Origin: Phlebotomus papatasi
Taxonomy: Eukaryota > Arthropoda > Insecta > Diptera > Psychodidae
Direction: 5' to 3'
DNA: 64,000 nucleotides
Assembly (NCBI RefSeq): GCF_024763615.1
Contig: NC_077222.1
Span: forward strand, 106,177,417 to 106,241,416
Positions 32,771 to 43,784 of this stretch are shown here, in pieces. The notes beneath the pieces were generated by a model, which worked only from the letters and a program-made list of their open reading frames with translations, had not been told where the DNA came from and did not search any database. Each line of letters starts with the position of its first letter. The stretch's first letter is position 1. A program made the translations under genes and the position numbers.

Positions 32771-34418
32771 ATAAAATCTCTGCGTCAATAAGTTAACTCA
32801 GGCCTGTCACTGGATTTTTTTCCTCAGTGCTTTTTGTGGTTGGTTTGCTGCTGATTCGTCAATTGGCGGGTTTTCGCATATTATTATTTCATTTGTGGAA
32901 ATATGCTTCTTTTAGATTTTATCTGCAAAAATATTTCGGTTGTTGTCCTGCATCATCGTCCTTTTTATCAACTGTGTAACACTTTAATATTGCGTTGTAA
33001 AGAAATCCCAACAAAGATGGGCGGAAAAATGGATGGGAGTTTATTGTGAGAATTGCCACAGTTGTGGTCACAAAATTTTATTTATATTTTCCATTCATTC
33101 ATTGCATTATTCAATCACGAAATTGGTAATTTTCAATTGGACTTTTGTGGTTATATTGCTGGTATTTTTGTGGAGCTTTTTTTTTGGGGGGGAATTGTGG
33201 AAAATGCGTGATACTGTGAAGGTCTGGTGGTTCTTTTTTTCTTGCGAAAAAATTTGCATTTCCTAAAATTGGAAGCACTTTGTAGGATTTTTGTGATTCT
33301 GCTTAAGCCTCTGAAGCTTTTTTTTTGATAGGGCTCTGAATGTCTTTTATTGCTGGAATATTGCGTTGAAAGCATTAACTTTATTCAATTACTTTTTTTT
33401 TAATTAGCCATCATGGACATATTATGGCTTGGCTTTTTTTTTTAAAAACATATCAGTAAAATAATGTTTCATGTGCTTCCTTTCCTCGAATTTATTTTGG
33501 TTGGTTTCGTATTTTCTTTTTATTCGACTAATATTTTAGAGCATGTATTCTATTTCCCCATGCTTTACTCCTGTTGTCCTCATGCTATGTTCAATGGCTG
33601 AGAAGAAAAAGTTTTAGAGAAAAGTTTTAATGATATTTTAAGAAGTGTATACTTTTTTTTCTCCGAACAACACCCTTTATCGTCAACTTTACTGGAGTCT
33701 TGCTTTAAGTGTCTGAGTAGTTTCTACATCAACGACTAGGTGAAAGAAGCTTTTCTAAAATGTAGAACCTCCAATTTTTTTCCTCATGTTTTCCCAGCGA
33801 AAAACTTTTCCAAAAGCCAGTGTGAAGAACAATAATAATAAAGCTTCATGGCTGTAAGTTAAATAGGAACAAATAGTTTTTAAGTGGATTCCAGTGGAAA
33901 TTGAGATACTCTAATGAACATTTTTAGAACACGGCAAACGCGTCAAACGATACAAAATGTTAATTAGATATCAGTGCTCTGACCTATTGATTTATTAACG
34001 TATTTTGCATTAAATCCAACTCATCTAATTCCACTGTAATGTGAATTGTGGTGCTGAAATATTGTTGTTAAAATGGTTTTAGGATATAATACAGAGCATA
34101 AAAGCACACAGAATTAAAACATGATAGCTCCAGGGTAATCAAATTTGAACATAAAAGCAACTCAATGTTAATAACCGTTATGATGCATTTTGAAATCAAT
34201 TTAGTGAACTAGTCATATTATAGCTCCATAATACATTTATTGTCTAAAACGAAGTTAGTTGCATTGTGGTGATGAATATTCTAGATAAGTTACTTCACTC
34301 AGAATAATTTATTGCATATTAGTACAACTGTGTAAAATTAAATTTAAAAAATAAAATAATTTATTATATTTTATTTATTTATTTAACATTTATTTAAGCT
34401 AATTCAAATTTGAGAATT
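32771..34418. other. Non-coding DNA
   Basis: Opposing frames at 33033-33266 (plus) and 33151-33375 (minus) are not supported. T-runs near 33177-33185 and 33390-33445. No repeat family recognised. Confidence 0.5.
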
Positions 34419-34454
34419 AGCGGTCACCGTCTTCTTAGCTCTAGTGACCAACCT
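34419..34454. repeat. GC-rich repeated box, diverged copy
   Basis: AGCGGTCACCGTCTTCTTAG followed by CTCTAGTGACCAACCT, a diverged copy of the box at 57558-57593 and, inverted, 30251-30290. The match continues into CAGAGTGAAAACAATGGAAA, which parallels the reverse of TTTCCACCGTTTTACTCTGG upstream of copy 1. Confidence 0.55.
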
Positions 34455-34559
34455 TCAGAGTGAAAACAATGGAAAACACCTTTGAGGTTTTTGAGCCATT
34501 TACATCATCCAATTAGTTTACAAAAAATAAACAAAAAAAAAAGAAAAAGCAATGGCAAA

Positions 34560-34850
34560 GTACTTTCGCATGTATCGTTTACCAGTTCTCACCCGATTTA
34601 AACCGATTCAAGAATACTCAAAAGACCGCCCAAAATAGTTTTAAGAGCAACAGAATTGATTTCCGGACGAAAATTACTTATCGGTTCATTACCGGTTCAT
34701 TACCGGTACACAACCGATTTGAACCGAATTATAAATCACTCAAAAAATTGCGCAAAATATCTGATAATGGTGAGTAATATAATTTAATATCGGTTATAAA
34801 AAAGTTATTGGTTATGAACCGGCTCATTACCGGTTGGATCTCTAATCGTT
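34560..34850. repeat. R1 fragment, inverted, AACCGGTT cluster
   Basis: CGATTTAAACCGATTCAAGA, TTACTTATCGGTTCATTACC, GGTTCATTACCGGTACACAA and GAACCGGCTCATTACCGGTT. The inverted orientation relative to 32575-32770 is clear from TGATTTCCGGACGAAAATTA. It runs straight into the satellite at 34871. Confidence 0.6.
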
Positions 34851-34870
34851 TGGTGTCCTGTCGTGGCAAC

Positions 34871-35650
34871 GGGTGAACGGACAGATGGACGGATTGACAG
34901 ACGGAAGGACATGGACGAATACACGGACGTAGAGACGAATGGACAAATAAACGGACAGACGGACGTATAGACGGACGGACAGACAAATGGGGGGATGAAC
35001 GGACTAACAGATGAACGGACAGGTGGACAGACAGATGGAGAGACAGATAGACGGACAGATGGACGAACAGACGGACGAACAAATGGACGAACAGATGGAC
35101 GGACAGACAGACGGATGAAGGAATAAACGGGCAATCGAACGGACAGACTGACGGGTGCACGGACGGACTGACGGACAGATAAATGTACGGATACACGGAC
35201 GGACAGACGGATGGACAAATGGACGGACTAACAGACGAACGGCCAAACGAACGGACAGACGGGCGGACAAATAGACGAACAGATGGACGGATAGACGGAC
35301 TAACAGACGGATGAACGAATAAACGGACACACGAACGAATACAAGGACGGACAGATGGATGGACGGATGAACAAACTGATGGACGAACAGACGGACGGGC
35401 AGATAGACGGACGGACAAAGGGATGAACGAATAAACGGACAGACAAATGGATAGACGGATGAAGGAATAAACGGACAATTGTACAAACAGACGGACGTAT
35501 AGATGGACGGACAGACCGACGGGTGCACGGACGGACAGACGGATAGCCAGATGAAAGGACTAACAGACGAACGCATAGACGAACGGATGGACGGATGAAT
35601 AGGCGAACAGACGAACGGACGGGCAGACAGATGGACGGATGGACAAACAG
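34871..35650. repeat. GGAC/AGAC tetranucleotide-based satellite, about 780 bp
   Basis: Head-to-tail ACGGACAGATGGACGGAC with constant small changes (GACGAACG, GACGGGCA, ATGAACGAATAAACGGAC). The base period is four with loose 8-, 12- and longer registers. All three minus frames stay open for long stretches (up to 249 codons, 34729-35478) and read as PSVRPSVCPSV-type low-complexity peptide. The 249-codon frame also runs on into the adjacent R1 repeat, which supports artefact rather than gene. Confidence 0.93.
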
Positions 35651-36081
35651 CGTTATACCAAAAACTCCAAAGTTCAGATTTTCAAAATTCTTTCAAAATA
35701 CGATTCCGTAAGGGAAAAAGGAGTCGAAGCAGTAGGATTCAATCGAAGAGTTCGAGCAGTAAAAGCAGTATAATGTGCTGGACAGACAAAGATTCACAGA
35801 TCAAAACAAAGATTAGACTAGGTTTCCATCAGTTCCGCACGAAGCCGTAAGACTGTTTAGGACATAAAACGCCAAAAAGCTTGAAGATTAAATTGAAATT
35901 AATAAGACCAAATTTTACACAAGGCATGAATTATCCTAAATTCTATAAATTTTGCATTTCTTCTCAGGCAAACTAAAATTTAGATTTTTTAATAATCTTT
36001 ATATAAAATTTACATTAAAAATGTTACAATTTGAAAAATCACGTGCAACTTAATTCAATACGGTTTGTTACGCCTACATCA
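35651..36081. other. Non-coding DNA
   Basis: AT-rich sequence after the satellite. Nothing recognised. Confidence 0.5.
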
Positions 36082-36187
36082 CACCACATCTATTCTATAT
36101 TTTTGCACTCGAAATTGGATTTAAACTTAATTGAATTTGTTTTGATGTCTAAAAGAAGAAGAGTGCGAAAAATTGAGATAGACATGC
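36082..36187. mobile_element. MITE family F, copy 2
   Basis: CACATCTATTCTATATTTTT with GCACTCGAAATTGGAT at the left, TTTTGATGTCTAAAAGAAGA then AGAGTGCGAAAAATTGAGAT at the right, ending AGACATG. Same plan as 12604-12713 and 62556-62668. The 66-codon frame 36031-36231 covers it and is not a gene. Confidence 0.6.
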
Positions 36188-36743
36188 TAAATACGTTAAA
36201 GAGACTAAAAGATGAAAATTTTGAGTTTTAACTGATCTACCTAGTCTAAAAGTTATGACGCGTCATTAAGACAAATTCAATTTAAACTTCTATGCGAATG
36301 AATAGAATAAAAATTTCCAATACGTTTAAGAAAGAAAATTTTCATTTCTGGATAAAATTTACTAATATGCATCTGTGCATTCGGAAAAACTGTACAAAAT
36401 TTTCCATTATATATCCAACTGTTGCAAAATCCACACTGAAGGGGTTTTATTTATTATTTATAATTTTATTGCGAATATTTGGCGAGAACTGCATATGTAA
36501 TCCTGTCCTATATGTAATTTTGATTAGCTAAATCATTTAAAGCGCTGGTGTTATAAACCATGAGTATACAGTGGACAAAAATTTGCATTCTAAACAGAGA
36601 ATCTAAACTGATTACCCGCATATATAATGGCAAAAACACAAAAGAATATTAAAAATTGAATTGATTTGTAATCATTTTGAATTTTGTTGAGGTTTTTAGA
36701 ATTTTTTAGATTTAGAAAAAAACATTGAAAGAGATAATCAATA
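36188..36743. other. AT-rich non-coding DNA
   Basis: A 79-codon plus frame at 36292-36531 has no recognised domain. Nothing else is seen. Confidence 0.5.
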
Positions 36744-36966
36744 CACAGTGCGTCTCAAAAGTTTGTTGCCTAATGCATGTTTAAGAAATCAAGATGGAAA
36801 AAAATGATAGAAAGAATTATTTTTTCAAATTTTTCCTTTTGTTTTGCCTGTAATCCGTAGATCTTATTTGTATCTTTCAAAAAAAAATTAATATGTATTA
36901 TTTTATATAAAAAATAATTGTTTTCCGAAAGTTGTTCAGTTTTATGCGTCAAAAGTTTGTTGCCTC
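36744..36966. repeat. Putative left end of Tc1-like element, two direct repeats (IR/DR type)
   Basis: CACAGTGCGTCTCAAAAGTT-TGTTGCC begins right after a TA, and GCGTCAAAAGTTTGTTGCC recurs in the same orientation about 196 bases later (36946-36964). Two direct repeats spaced by 150-200 bases inside one terminus is the IR/DR layout of some Tc1-like transposons, where they bind transposase. The matching right end was not found. Confidence 0.5.
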
Positions 36967-37157
36967 ATCTGAATAAGTAATGCAAAATGATCGAAGACAT
37001 GTACCTAACTTAACGTAATTTGATTATATCTTGAAGTTATATTATTGGAGAGGCAAATTGTAGGTTTCCACATTTTTAAAGCTTTCAATAGGCAATGAAT
37101 ATAAAATTGATGATAATAAGAAATAATATCTTTCCTTGTTACTCTATAATTTAGCTA

Positions 37158-37675
37158 AAAATGGCAAGTTGCAAGAAGTTAAAGGTGGAAAATCGCCCAG
37201 AGATATTTCCGACTTGAATCTGCGTCGTCGATTGCCAAATTTTATGGAAAATCGCGATAGAAAATACATAAAATAGTCAAATTTTAGGGTGATGAGTCAC
37301 GAGTACATTCAAAAAACGCTACTGGCATGCCCAGGGTTTCGACTCAGAGGGTTGATAATCATATTATATGTATCTCTGATAGTGACACCATGATTTCTGT
37401 CACAAAAATTCAGAGGCGGTTGGTTACCGAAGGAAAACAGGTTTCAAATATTACCAAAATTAACCGAAAATTGAAATAAAGTGATAATTAAGAATAGTTG
37501 CTTGGCTAGCAAGGTTCCATTGGTAAGCATGACCAATCTGGGTCGGAGGTTGTATTTTTACCTTTTGAACGTATTCCAAATAAATCTTTTGCTCAAGTAC
37601 GAGTTTAAATCATTTACTAAAAGGAAATACCTGGTTTTGACTAAAGATGGATCCTTTCTGAGTAATCTTTAAGCT
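37158..37675 (+). pseudogene. Tc1-like transposase, decayed N-terminal half
   Basis: Translating across breaks gives the Tc1 order. A start at 37161 (MASCKKLKVENRPEIF) is followed, in another frame from 37210, by RLESASSIAKFYGKSR and KIHKIVKF, the first helix-turn-helix. Then comes GMPRVSTQRVDNHIICISDS and VTKIQRRLVTEGKQVSNITK, the GRPR-type linker and second helix-turn-helix. A third frame from 37481 gives CLASKVPLVSMTNLGRRLYF, like the stretch leading into the catalytic domain. I count at least one frameshift and three in-frame stops. No convincing DDE/D residues can be assigned, so it is long dead. The upstream IR/DR-like repeats at 36744-36966 probably belong to the same element. Family assignment rests on remembered Tc1 features, not a search. 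Confidence 0.65.
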
Positions 37676-37970
37676 TTTTTTTAAAGATCTCTCGAATATT
37701 GGGTCCAAAAGACTGAATTTTTAAAATAAAAGTTTAAGATAATATAGTTCAAATGCTACAGTTTCATGTACTTCATGCTTCAATTAAATAATTTTCTCAT
37801 TTAGAGAGAATATGGTGTATTTTCAGTCTTCGTGACACATATAAGAAATCTAAAACTAATATTTCACTTTCCTCTATTTCAGGACAGACAGATGTTTTTC
37901 GGCACAGAGCTATCAAAATATTATTCATGAATTAGGATTGTCAGAAGCAATTTGCAAGTTTTTGCAGACA
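37676..37970. other. Non-coding DNA, possibly the decayed rest of the Tc1-like element
   Basis: AT-rich. No recognisable transposase sequence continues here. Confidence 0.4.
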
Positions 37971-38016
37971 CAGTAGAGTTCCTCAAACTTGCGCAATATT
38001 TCGAAAAAAAAAATGT

Positions 38017-38634
38017 TAGGATAATTGCACCAAAAGTTGGCCAGCTTGCAATTTCGGACACATTTTCTGTTCCTCAAATTTTCATGATTTTTTAGTTTTT
38101 TCATACTCTAGCGATTACATCATGAAAAAAAAACAAAAATGTAGATTTAACGAACGATATGATGTGAAGAAGACTTTGGAAGAATTCCGGAAGAGTAAGA
38201 AACTATGTGAATCAATGTGTCCGAAATACTCAAAGCTAAGTCTATATTTTTATTGATTTTAAATGTATTAAAAAAGATTTTAAAGAAAACAGAGACGACA
38301 CGACAAACTATCTACAAGGTTACAAGCAACAATCCTTAAAAAGAAGCAATAAAAAAATCAATTTGTATTAAAGGTATTATGGTAGGTGTGCCAAATTTGG
38401 GCATAGTTGCATGCAAGCGCCAAAGCGTCTTTTTACATTATCTCGTTCATCGAAGCGATATGTTTTGTATAATCTCTAGAGTATGCAAAAACTAAAAATT
38501 CATGGAAATTTGAGGAACAAAAATAGAGGCCGAAATTGCAAGCTGGCCGAAATTGTGTACAATTACCCTACATTTCAAACTTAATCCTTGGATGCTTGCA
38601 TGTAACTATGCCGAAATTTGGTACAGTTACCCTA
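38017..38634. mobile_element. AATTTCGGCC-phrase MITE, copy 1, with nested insertion
   Basis: Left TAGGATAATTGCACCAAAAG-TTGGCCAGCTTGC; right, reversed, TAGGGTAACTGTACCAAATT-TCGGCATAGTTACATGC. Read in reverse it aligns along its length with 51814-52243 (TTGCTTGTAACCTTGTAGA, ATTTAAAATCAATAAAAATA, CCGGAATTCTTCCAA), apart from an extra block at 38383-38570. Confidence 0.75.
38383..38570. mobile_element. Short derivative of the same MITE inserted inside it
   Basis: Starts TAGGTGTGCCAAATTTGGGC (the GGCATAGTTGCATGC-type end) and ends, reversed, TAGGGTAATTGTACACAATT-TCGGCCAGC. So it has both types of terminus within 188 bases and is an internally deleted member of the family. Confidence 0.65.
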
Positions 38635-38659
38635 CGAAATTTTCAAATTAAGAATAGAA

Positions 38660-38746
38660 TAGGATTATTGTATAGTCCTGTTTGTTATATTATGTAACCT
38701 GGGCATCAATCAATAAATTATTATTATTATTATTATTATTATTATA
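38660..38746 (+). mobile_element. LINE 3' end with (TTA)n tail, strongly 5'-truncated
   Basis: TATAGTCCTGTTTGTTATAT, TATGTAACCTGGGCATCAAT and CAATAAA lead into about ten TTA repeats (38717-38746). The segment at 54555-54634 has the same order (GTAGTCCT, TGTACC, TGGGCAT, AATAAATAAA) with an ATTCA tail. Simple-repeat tails after a shared 3' UTR are typical of non-LTR retrotransposons; the family is not identified. Confidence 0.5.
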
Positions 38747-38913
38747 GTGGGCATGCTTTGTACTTTCCTAAGCTTCGGAATGACTATTTTTTCCTATATT
38801 TCTCAATAAATGTGACTCCACAATTTGCTTTAAAAGCTAGGCACTTTTCCGTATTTAGAGAGCTTTTTCCCTCTTAGATTTTTTTGCTTAACAACATTTA
38901 ACACTGTTTCCAC

Positions 38914-40623
38914 CAAGAGGGAGATATTAGTATGAAAAAGTGTACACCACTTCTAGACACTTCCACAATTTGTATGAAGGAGCCCTTTACACTTCCAACA
39001 TTTCGGAATACTCCCGAAAAAGCTGCAATACTTCCAGCACTTCTTCCACTTCTTGTACTCCTTGCACTTCTCATACTTAGGAATCAGTAATTTATTCAAT
39101 ATTATGAATAATCTAATGAAAAAACTTAAAAAAAATCTGAAGAAATTTATTTTTAAATGCATTTTCACTTAATATTTTTCTTGTATTTTAAATTTCTAGC
39201 AGCAGATATTCTCGTAATAACCCGTAATACAGTTCCTACAATTCAAATTATTACTTTCAGTGAAAAGATTTGGCACCATGTGGCACTCATGTATCAAGTT
39301 TTAAACACATCCAAGCTTTTCTAAATACAGAAATACGAGCGAATTATTGTTTTCGAATATCTCAACAATCTCTTCAATTTTTATCCATATTTTCTTTCAC
39401 TCGAATACTAACAATATTGCCATCAATACTAGAGATCGTTTAAAATAAAGTTGATCTTTTCAAGAATAAATCTCTATATCGACATTTTCCAAGTCACTTT
39501 TCAATCATTTCAAACATGATCTAAATAAAAAAAAACAAAATTCTTTTTTGTAGAAGTCTATCATTTAGTCCTTTCTAAAATTCGACTAACATTTTCGACA
39601 CGTTTTCGTTCCTTACGTATTTTTGCAATGGAGAGATATTTGGGTGAAAATGTGTACACCACTTCCAGGCACTTCCACGATTTGTATGGAAGAAACCTTC
39701 GCACTTCCAGAACTTCGCAACACTCTCGAAAATAATGCAATACTTCCAGCACTTCTTGCACTTCATGCACTTTTTATACCTAGAAATGAATAATAAATCT
39801 AAATAAACCCCCAAAATGTTTCTTTAATGGAAGTACATCACTTAGACCTTTCCAAAATTAGTGTAGCATTACATATTACAAATGGACCTTTTCGTTCCTC
39901 ATTTTGTAATAGTCCCCAAAAACACAAATCTACTTTTTTGAAGAATACTTTTGGCATCGAAGAGATATAATACACTAAAATCTTTCCAGTAAATGCAAAT
40001 AGGTAAACAAAAAATGGTAGAGGTAACCTATGGGATACCTAAGTCCCACGAATACGATAAATTAGAAAAAAAATTATATCAAATTGATTGAAAGTCAACT
40101 GCAATGCTATGTCATTATTTGCGAGCCACTACATGAATTTGTAATTCCTGCAAAAATTAAGGAAAATTATTAGTGAACTGAATATTTTCCTCGGAAAAAT
40201 TACGACACAAATTAAGCTATAATAAGTTTGAGCGTAATTGTTCCATTTCATTGTAATAGCCGAACTTAAAAATTTCAATAAACTTCTTCAAATTATACTG
40301 TCGCTCGAATTAAAAATCTCAACTAAAACTAACGTAGTCTGAAAAATTCGTAATTAGGTAAAAAAAAACTTTATATTTGAACACTCCCACTTCCAAAGAC
40401 TTCCAAGCACTTCATTTTCACCTGTATACCACTCCCGACCCTAATATCTCCCCCTTGTATTTTTGTCACTAGAAGTTAAAATCTGAGCTAAAAGTAGTGT
40501 ATAGTCTGTAAAATTCGGAATTAAACACGGGAGACTTTATTTTCGGACACTTCCACTTCCAAAGACTTCCAAGCACTTCATTTTTAGCCGTATACCACTT
40601 CCAACCCTAATATCTCCCCGTTG
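38914..40623. mobile_element. CACTTCC-phrase element(s) with duplicated ends
   Basis: Left ends at 38914 (CAAGAGGGAGATATTAGTAT) and 39626 (CAATGGAGAGATATTTGGGT), each followed by TGTACACCACTTC and then by many CACTTCC copies over about 150 bases. Right ends at 40456 and 40623, both reversed CAAnGGGGAGATATTAGGGT with GGTATAC. The right end is duplicated in tandem (about 40310-40456 and 40477-40623), the left end about 712 bases apart. The minus frames 38953-39168, 39561-39770 and 39575-39814 are repeat translations (KCKKCWKYC). Confidence 0.65.
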
Positions 40624-40740
40624 ATTTCCACTGATTCCAGGAACTTCGCCTCCTATAACACCTCCGTACTTTCTCATAAACCTTTTCGGTGATGAATTTG
40701 TTACTCAAACCTCGAGTAACAAGTTTGAGGAACTCTACTG

Positions 40741-42885
40741 TACAAATTTAAAAAATAAAATTCAATTTTAATTTCAATTTCATGCAAAGAGACAAAAATA
40801 TCTATCTTTTGGACAATCAGCCAGCAGCACAATTTCAATCAATTGAATTTAAAAAAAATAGCAATTTTGACTCAATACAACCCAGATGTTCTTCCTGAAT
40901 TTTTATTCCAAAAAAAAAAATTAGGTCAATGTGTATTGTTATTAAATTCTTAATTATATTGCAACATCCATACAAAGTTTCCCCAAAGTCTTTACAAGAT
41001 AACACAATATTTTCTCAAGTTCATTGCAAAATTATACCAGATGATCTGCTATTAATGCAAATAAACATACCGGCTTAACTATTATTGGCCACTTGGTATT
41101 TTCCATAATTGGAAAACTTTAACTCTAAAAAGCTCCCTTCTAACAAACCATTTTCAAACTTTTTTTTCCCTCTCAACCGCCCACTCGATGGTTGAGTACA
41201 AGAAAAATTTTCTCAGTACATTCTAATTGCTTTTAAGAAGCTTTTTTTTCATTCTAAAGGTTTTTTTTTCCTCATTTTCCCTCCGCTTTTCATCCTGTTG
41301 TACAATTTTTTTTTCTACTGTGCTCGATTATAAAATTTATAGCAGTAGCATTCACTCTTCCTCACCCCGGTAAATATTCTTTTGCATGTGAATGTAAAAC
41401 TTTCAAGAGCTTACTCCTCATCATAATGATTTTTTCTCAGTTCGTTTAATTAAAGCAACATTTTTTTTTAATTCTTACTTCTCATACCTCCAAGCTACCC
41501 TGGTACAATGTTATGGGGCAAGGGGAGAGGAGAGTTTGTATACATGATTATGATATTTCATCAAGTGTAGGAAAAAGCAGGTCAGAGCCTCAAAAGCTCT
41601 CATTTTACCGTCCCTGTCAAATTCTGAAATATATTCAAGGGTCCTTTTGTATACTCTTCTGCATATATCATTTAAATAACATCCACCCCAGATATTCATA
41701 ATGTATAAGAATTAACTCAATGGACTCTCTTTCCAAGCTCCTGCGGAAGTTCCATGTGCAGGAATTTTCATTTATGACTCATGGAATAAAAAAAAGAACC
41801 TCCTTCGCAGAACACCCCACAGGGCTAAAAAGGTACATTTTCTCTCCTTCATGGACATTTCATAGACTTTCTCAATGAAGAATTACAAAGTATATTAAGA
41901 AAATACCTCCAGTCACGGTCTACAATAATTTTCTGGCCATATACAGCAAATTAATCTGTCGTGAAATTATTGTTGAAAAACAGAGAAAAAGGATTACTCT
42001 CACACCTTTTAGTACAGGACCTCCACGTACGAGAAAAATCCATTGAAACAGATGACACGATAGAAGATAACCTAAAGTGGATAGGGAACTGACGAATGGA
42101 CTTTTCAGGAGAAAAATTAATTAAAAAAAAATCCTCTAGGGATTCTCTCATACAGCACTTTAATTGCATCGTTCGTTCATTTGTAGAGTTTCCATGGGCA
42201 AAAGTGAGCGACTATCATGGGGTGTTAATTGATATTGCACCATTTCAATTCCAGGGATATTTCAAATTGCTTCCTGACATACCCTCCTTTTGCTCCCAAA
42301 GTCGAGAAACTTTTCCAACATGAAATTCACTAGAGGTTCAATTCCCAACCATTAAATAAATCACTTCCCTTTTAGAACTTCATTGGAGAACACATGCCCT
42401 ATTTGATGAAGAAATAAAAAGGATCCTTTGAAAGAGAATTCTTTTTTATTCAATTATGCATTTTTTTCATCTATGGAACTTTCCAAATTATTGCAATTTA
42501 AGAAATTTCTCAACTTACCAAAGGGAATTTTCTTTGGAATTTTTTGAAAAAATCATTCAGTCAGAAAAGTAAAAAGCACATTCAATTATTTAGTACGACT
42601 AACAGTGACTTTTAGATCATTTTTACACATTGCAAACCCGAAACTGTTGGAATTATTCGATAAAATTCTCACAGAACGTCCCCACGGCCACGGACATAGA
42701 ACATTTACACTTTAAGCTATAATTCATGCGAGTAACACGGTAAGCAGCAATAGATCTTCAGGTTGAAAAGAAGGGAACAAGCAATTAAGAAGTCCTATCC
42801 AGTTTCTGTCAAAAGATCCAACAGATTCAATTCTTCAAGAAACAAAAAATCCCAAACATATTTTTCTTTCTTTGTCATATAGACT
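40741..42885. other. Non-coding DNA
   Basis: Opposing frames at 41511-41701, 41951-42169 and 42096-42323 contradict one another and have no domain. T-runs occur near 41160-41320. No repeat family recognised. Confidence 0.5.
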
Positions 42886-43008
42886 TAAGGTGTCTACACG
42901 TTATACCGGTTTCAGACTAGAGGTTTAGCCCAGTTCCCGAAGGTCTCAAAAATCTAATAAATCAAACAATTTTGTTGATTTTGCTCTACTAGTGTGTAGA
43001 GGCCATTA
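42886..43008. mobile_element. MITE family I (GTGTAGAGGCC ends), diverged copy
   Basis: TAAGGTGTCTACACG at the left and GTGTGTAGAGGCCATTA at the right match the two ends of the elements at 45125-45271 and 53100-53238, in the opposite arrangement. The interior is unlike theirs. Confidence 0.5.
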
Positions 43009-43587
43009 GAGCAGATTTCATCAAAAATTATTTTTAAAAAAAATGAAAGAAAAATTCATACTTTTGAAGGAATTTTTGAAGAAAAGTGCTTCCACATTGA
43101 GTTTATTTTCTAACTAAAATTTTTGAAAAATTGCAATCATTCTCAAGTCTCTTGCTTTGTGATTGTTTTTCATGGAAATTTGTTGTTTATCTACCGAAAA
43201 CAGAATCCATTAATTTCCTCCTTTCCATCACTGTTGTAATCCATGGAGTACGAAGCCACTGTACTGCAGAACATCTCAAGATCAGGAATACATATTTGCA
43301 ATGATTTCCGGTAATTTCTAGAGAAAAATCAGAGGAAATGTTTCTTCAAAGGCTGGGTTGGATTCCACCAGAACGATATTTCCAAAAAAAACACTGTTCT
43401 TTTGCATTTTTCGAAAATTTCCCACAAAAAGTCACTAAAAATGCTATCACAAAGAACTTCACCAAACGCTTTTATCACTTTTCCCAGTAGAAAACAACAA
43501 ATTTTCATGAAAAACAATCTTGAATCGCGATGATTTCCTTCAATAATTCTCTCAAAAATGATATTGATGAATTTTGTTCTAAGGTGT
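43009..43587. other. Non-coding DNA
   Basis: A 104-codon minus frame (43329-43643) crosses into the following MITE and has no recognised domain; its last part is MITE sequence. Not supported as a gene. Confidence 0.45.
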
Positions 43588-43784
43588 AGAAGGAAGTGGA
43601 GCACCTTTGAAAGTGGGGCACCTTTGAAATTGGGATTTTTCACCTATTTAAAAAAAATTAGCCTTATCGTGATATAATTTAGCTGCACAAATAGATTGAG
43701 AAGCTAAATTGAATTATAATATGGCTGAGTTCTTCTTAAATAGAGGAGAAAAATCCCAGTTTCAAAGGTGCCCCACTTCTCCTA
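43588..43784. mobile_element. MITE family J (GGGGCACCTTTGAAA phrase), copy 1
   Basis: TAGAAGGAAGTGGAGCACCT-TTGAAAGTGGGGCACC at the left; reversed right end TAGGAGAAGTGGGGCACCTT-TGAAACTGGGATTTTTC. The phrase occurs twice at the left and once at the right. The core GATATAATTTAGCT recurs in copy 2 (GATATAATTCAGCT). Confidence 0.8.

Larger units (their letters stand above)
37971..40740. mobile_element. Composite region bounded by perfect 21-bp inverted repeats
   Basis: CAGTAGAGTTCCTCAAACTT plus G at 37971-37991 is matched perfectly in inverse at 40720-40740. A TA follows the right end. The 2.77 kb between them is mostly later insertions: a nested pair at 38017-38634, a LINE 3' end at 38660-38746 and a CACTTCC-phrase element at 38914-40623. 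Next to the right end AACCTCGAGTAACAAGTTTG repeats part of the terminus. No transposase frame survives. Confidence 0.65.

Noticed and set aside
34729..35478. 249-codon minus-strand frame rich in PSVRPSVC
   Set aside because: Translation of the GGAC/AGAC satellite plus the adjacent R1 repeat; three overlapping minus frames are all open.
39561..39814. Cysteine-rich small proteins on the minus strand
   Set aside because: The cysteines come from the repeated CACTTCC phrase; both overlapping frames and a related one at 38953-39168 show the same pattern.
43329..43643. 104-codon minus-strand frame
   Set aside because: Its 5' end is MITE family J sequence (from 43588), and no domain is visible in the rest.
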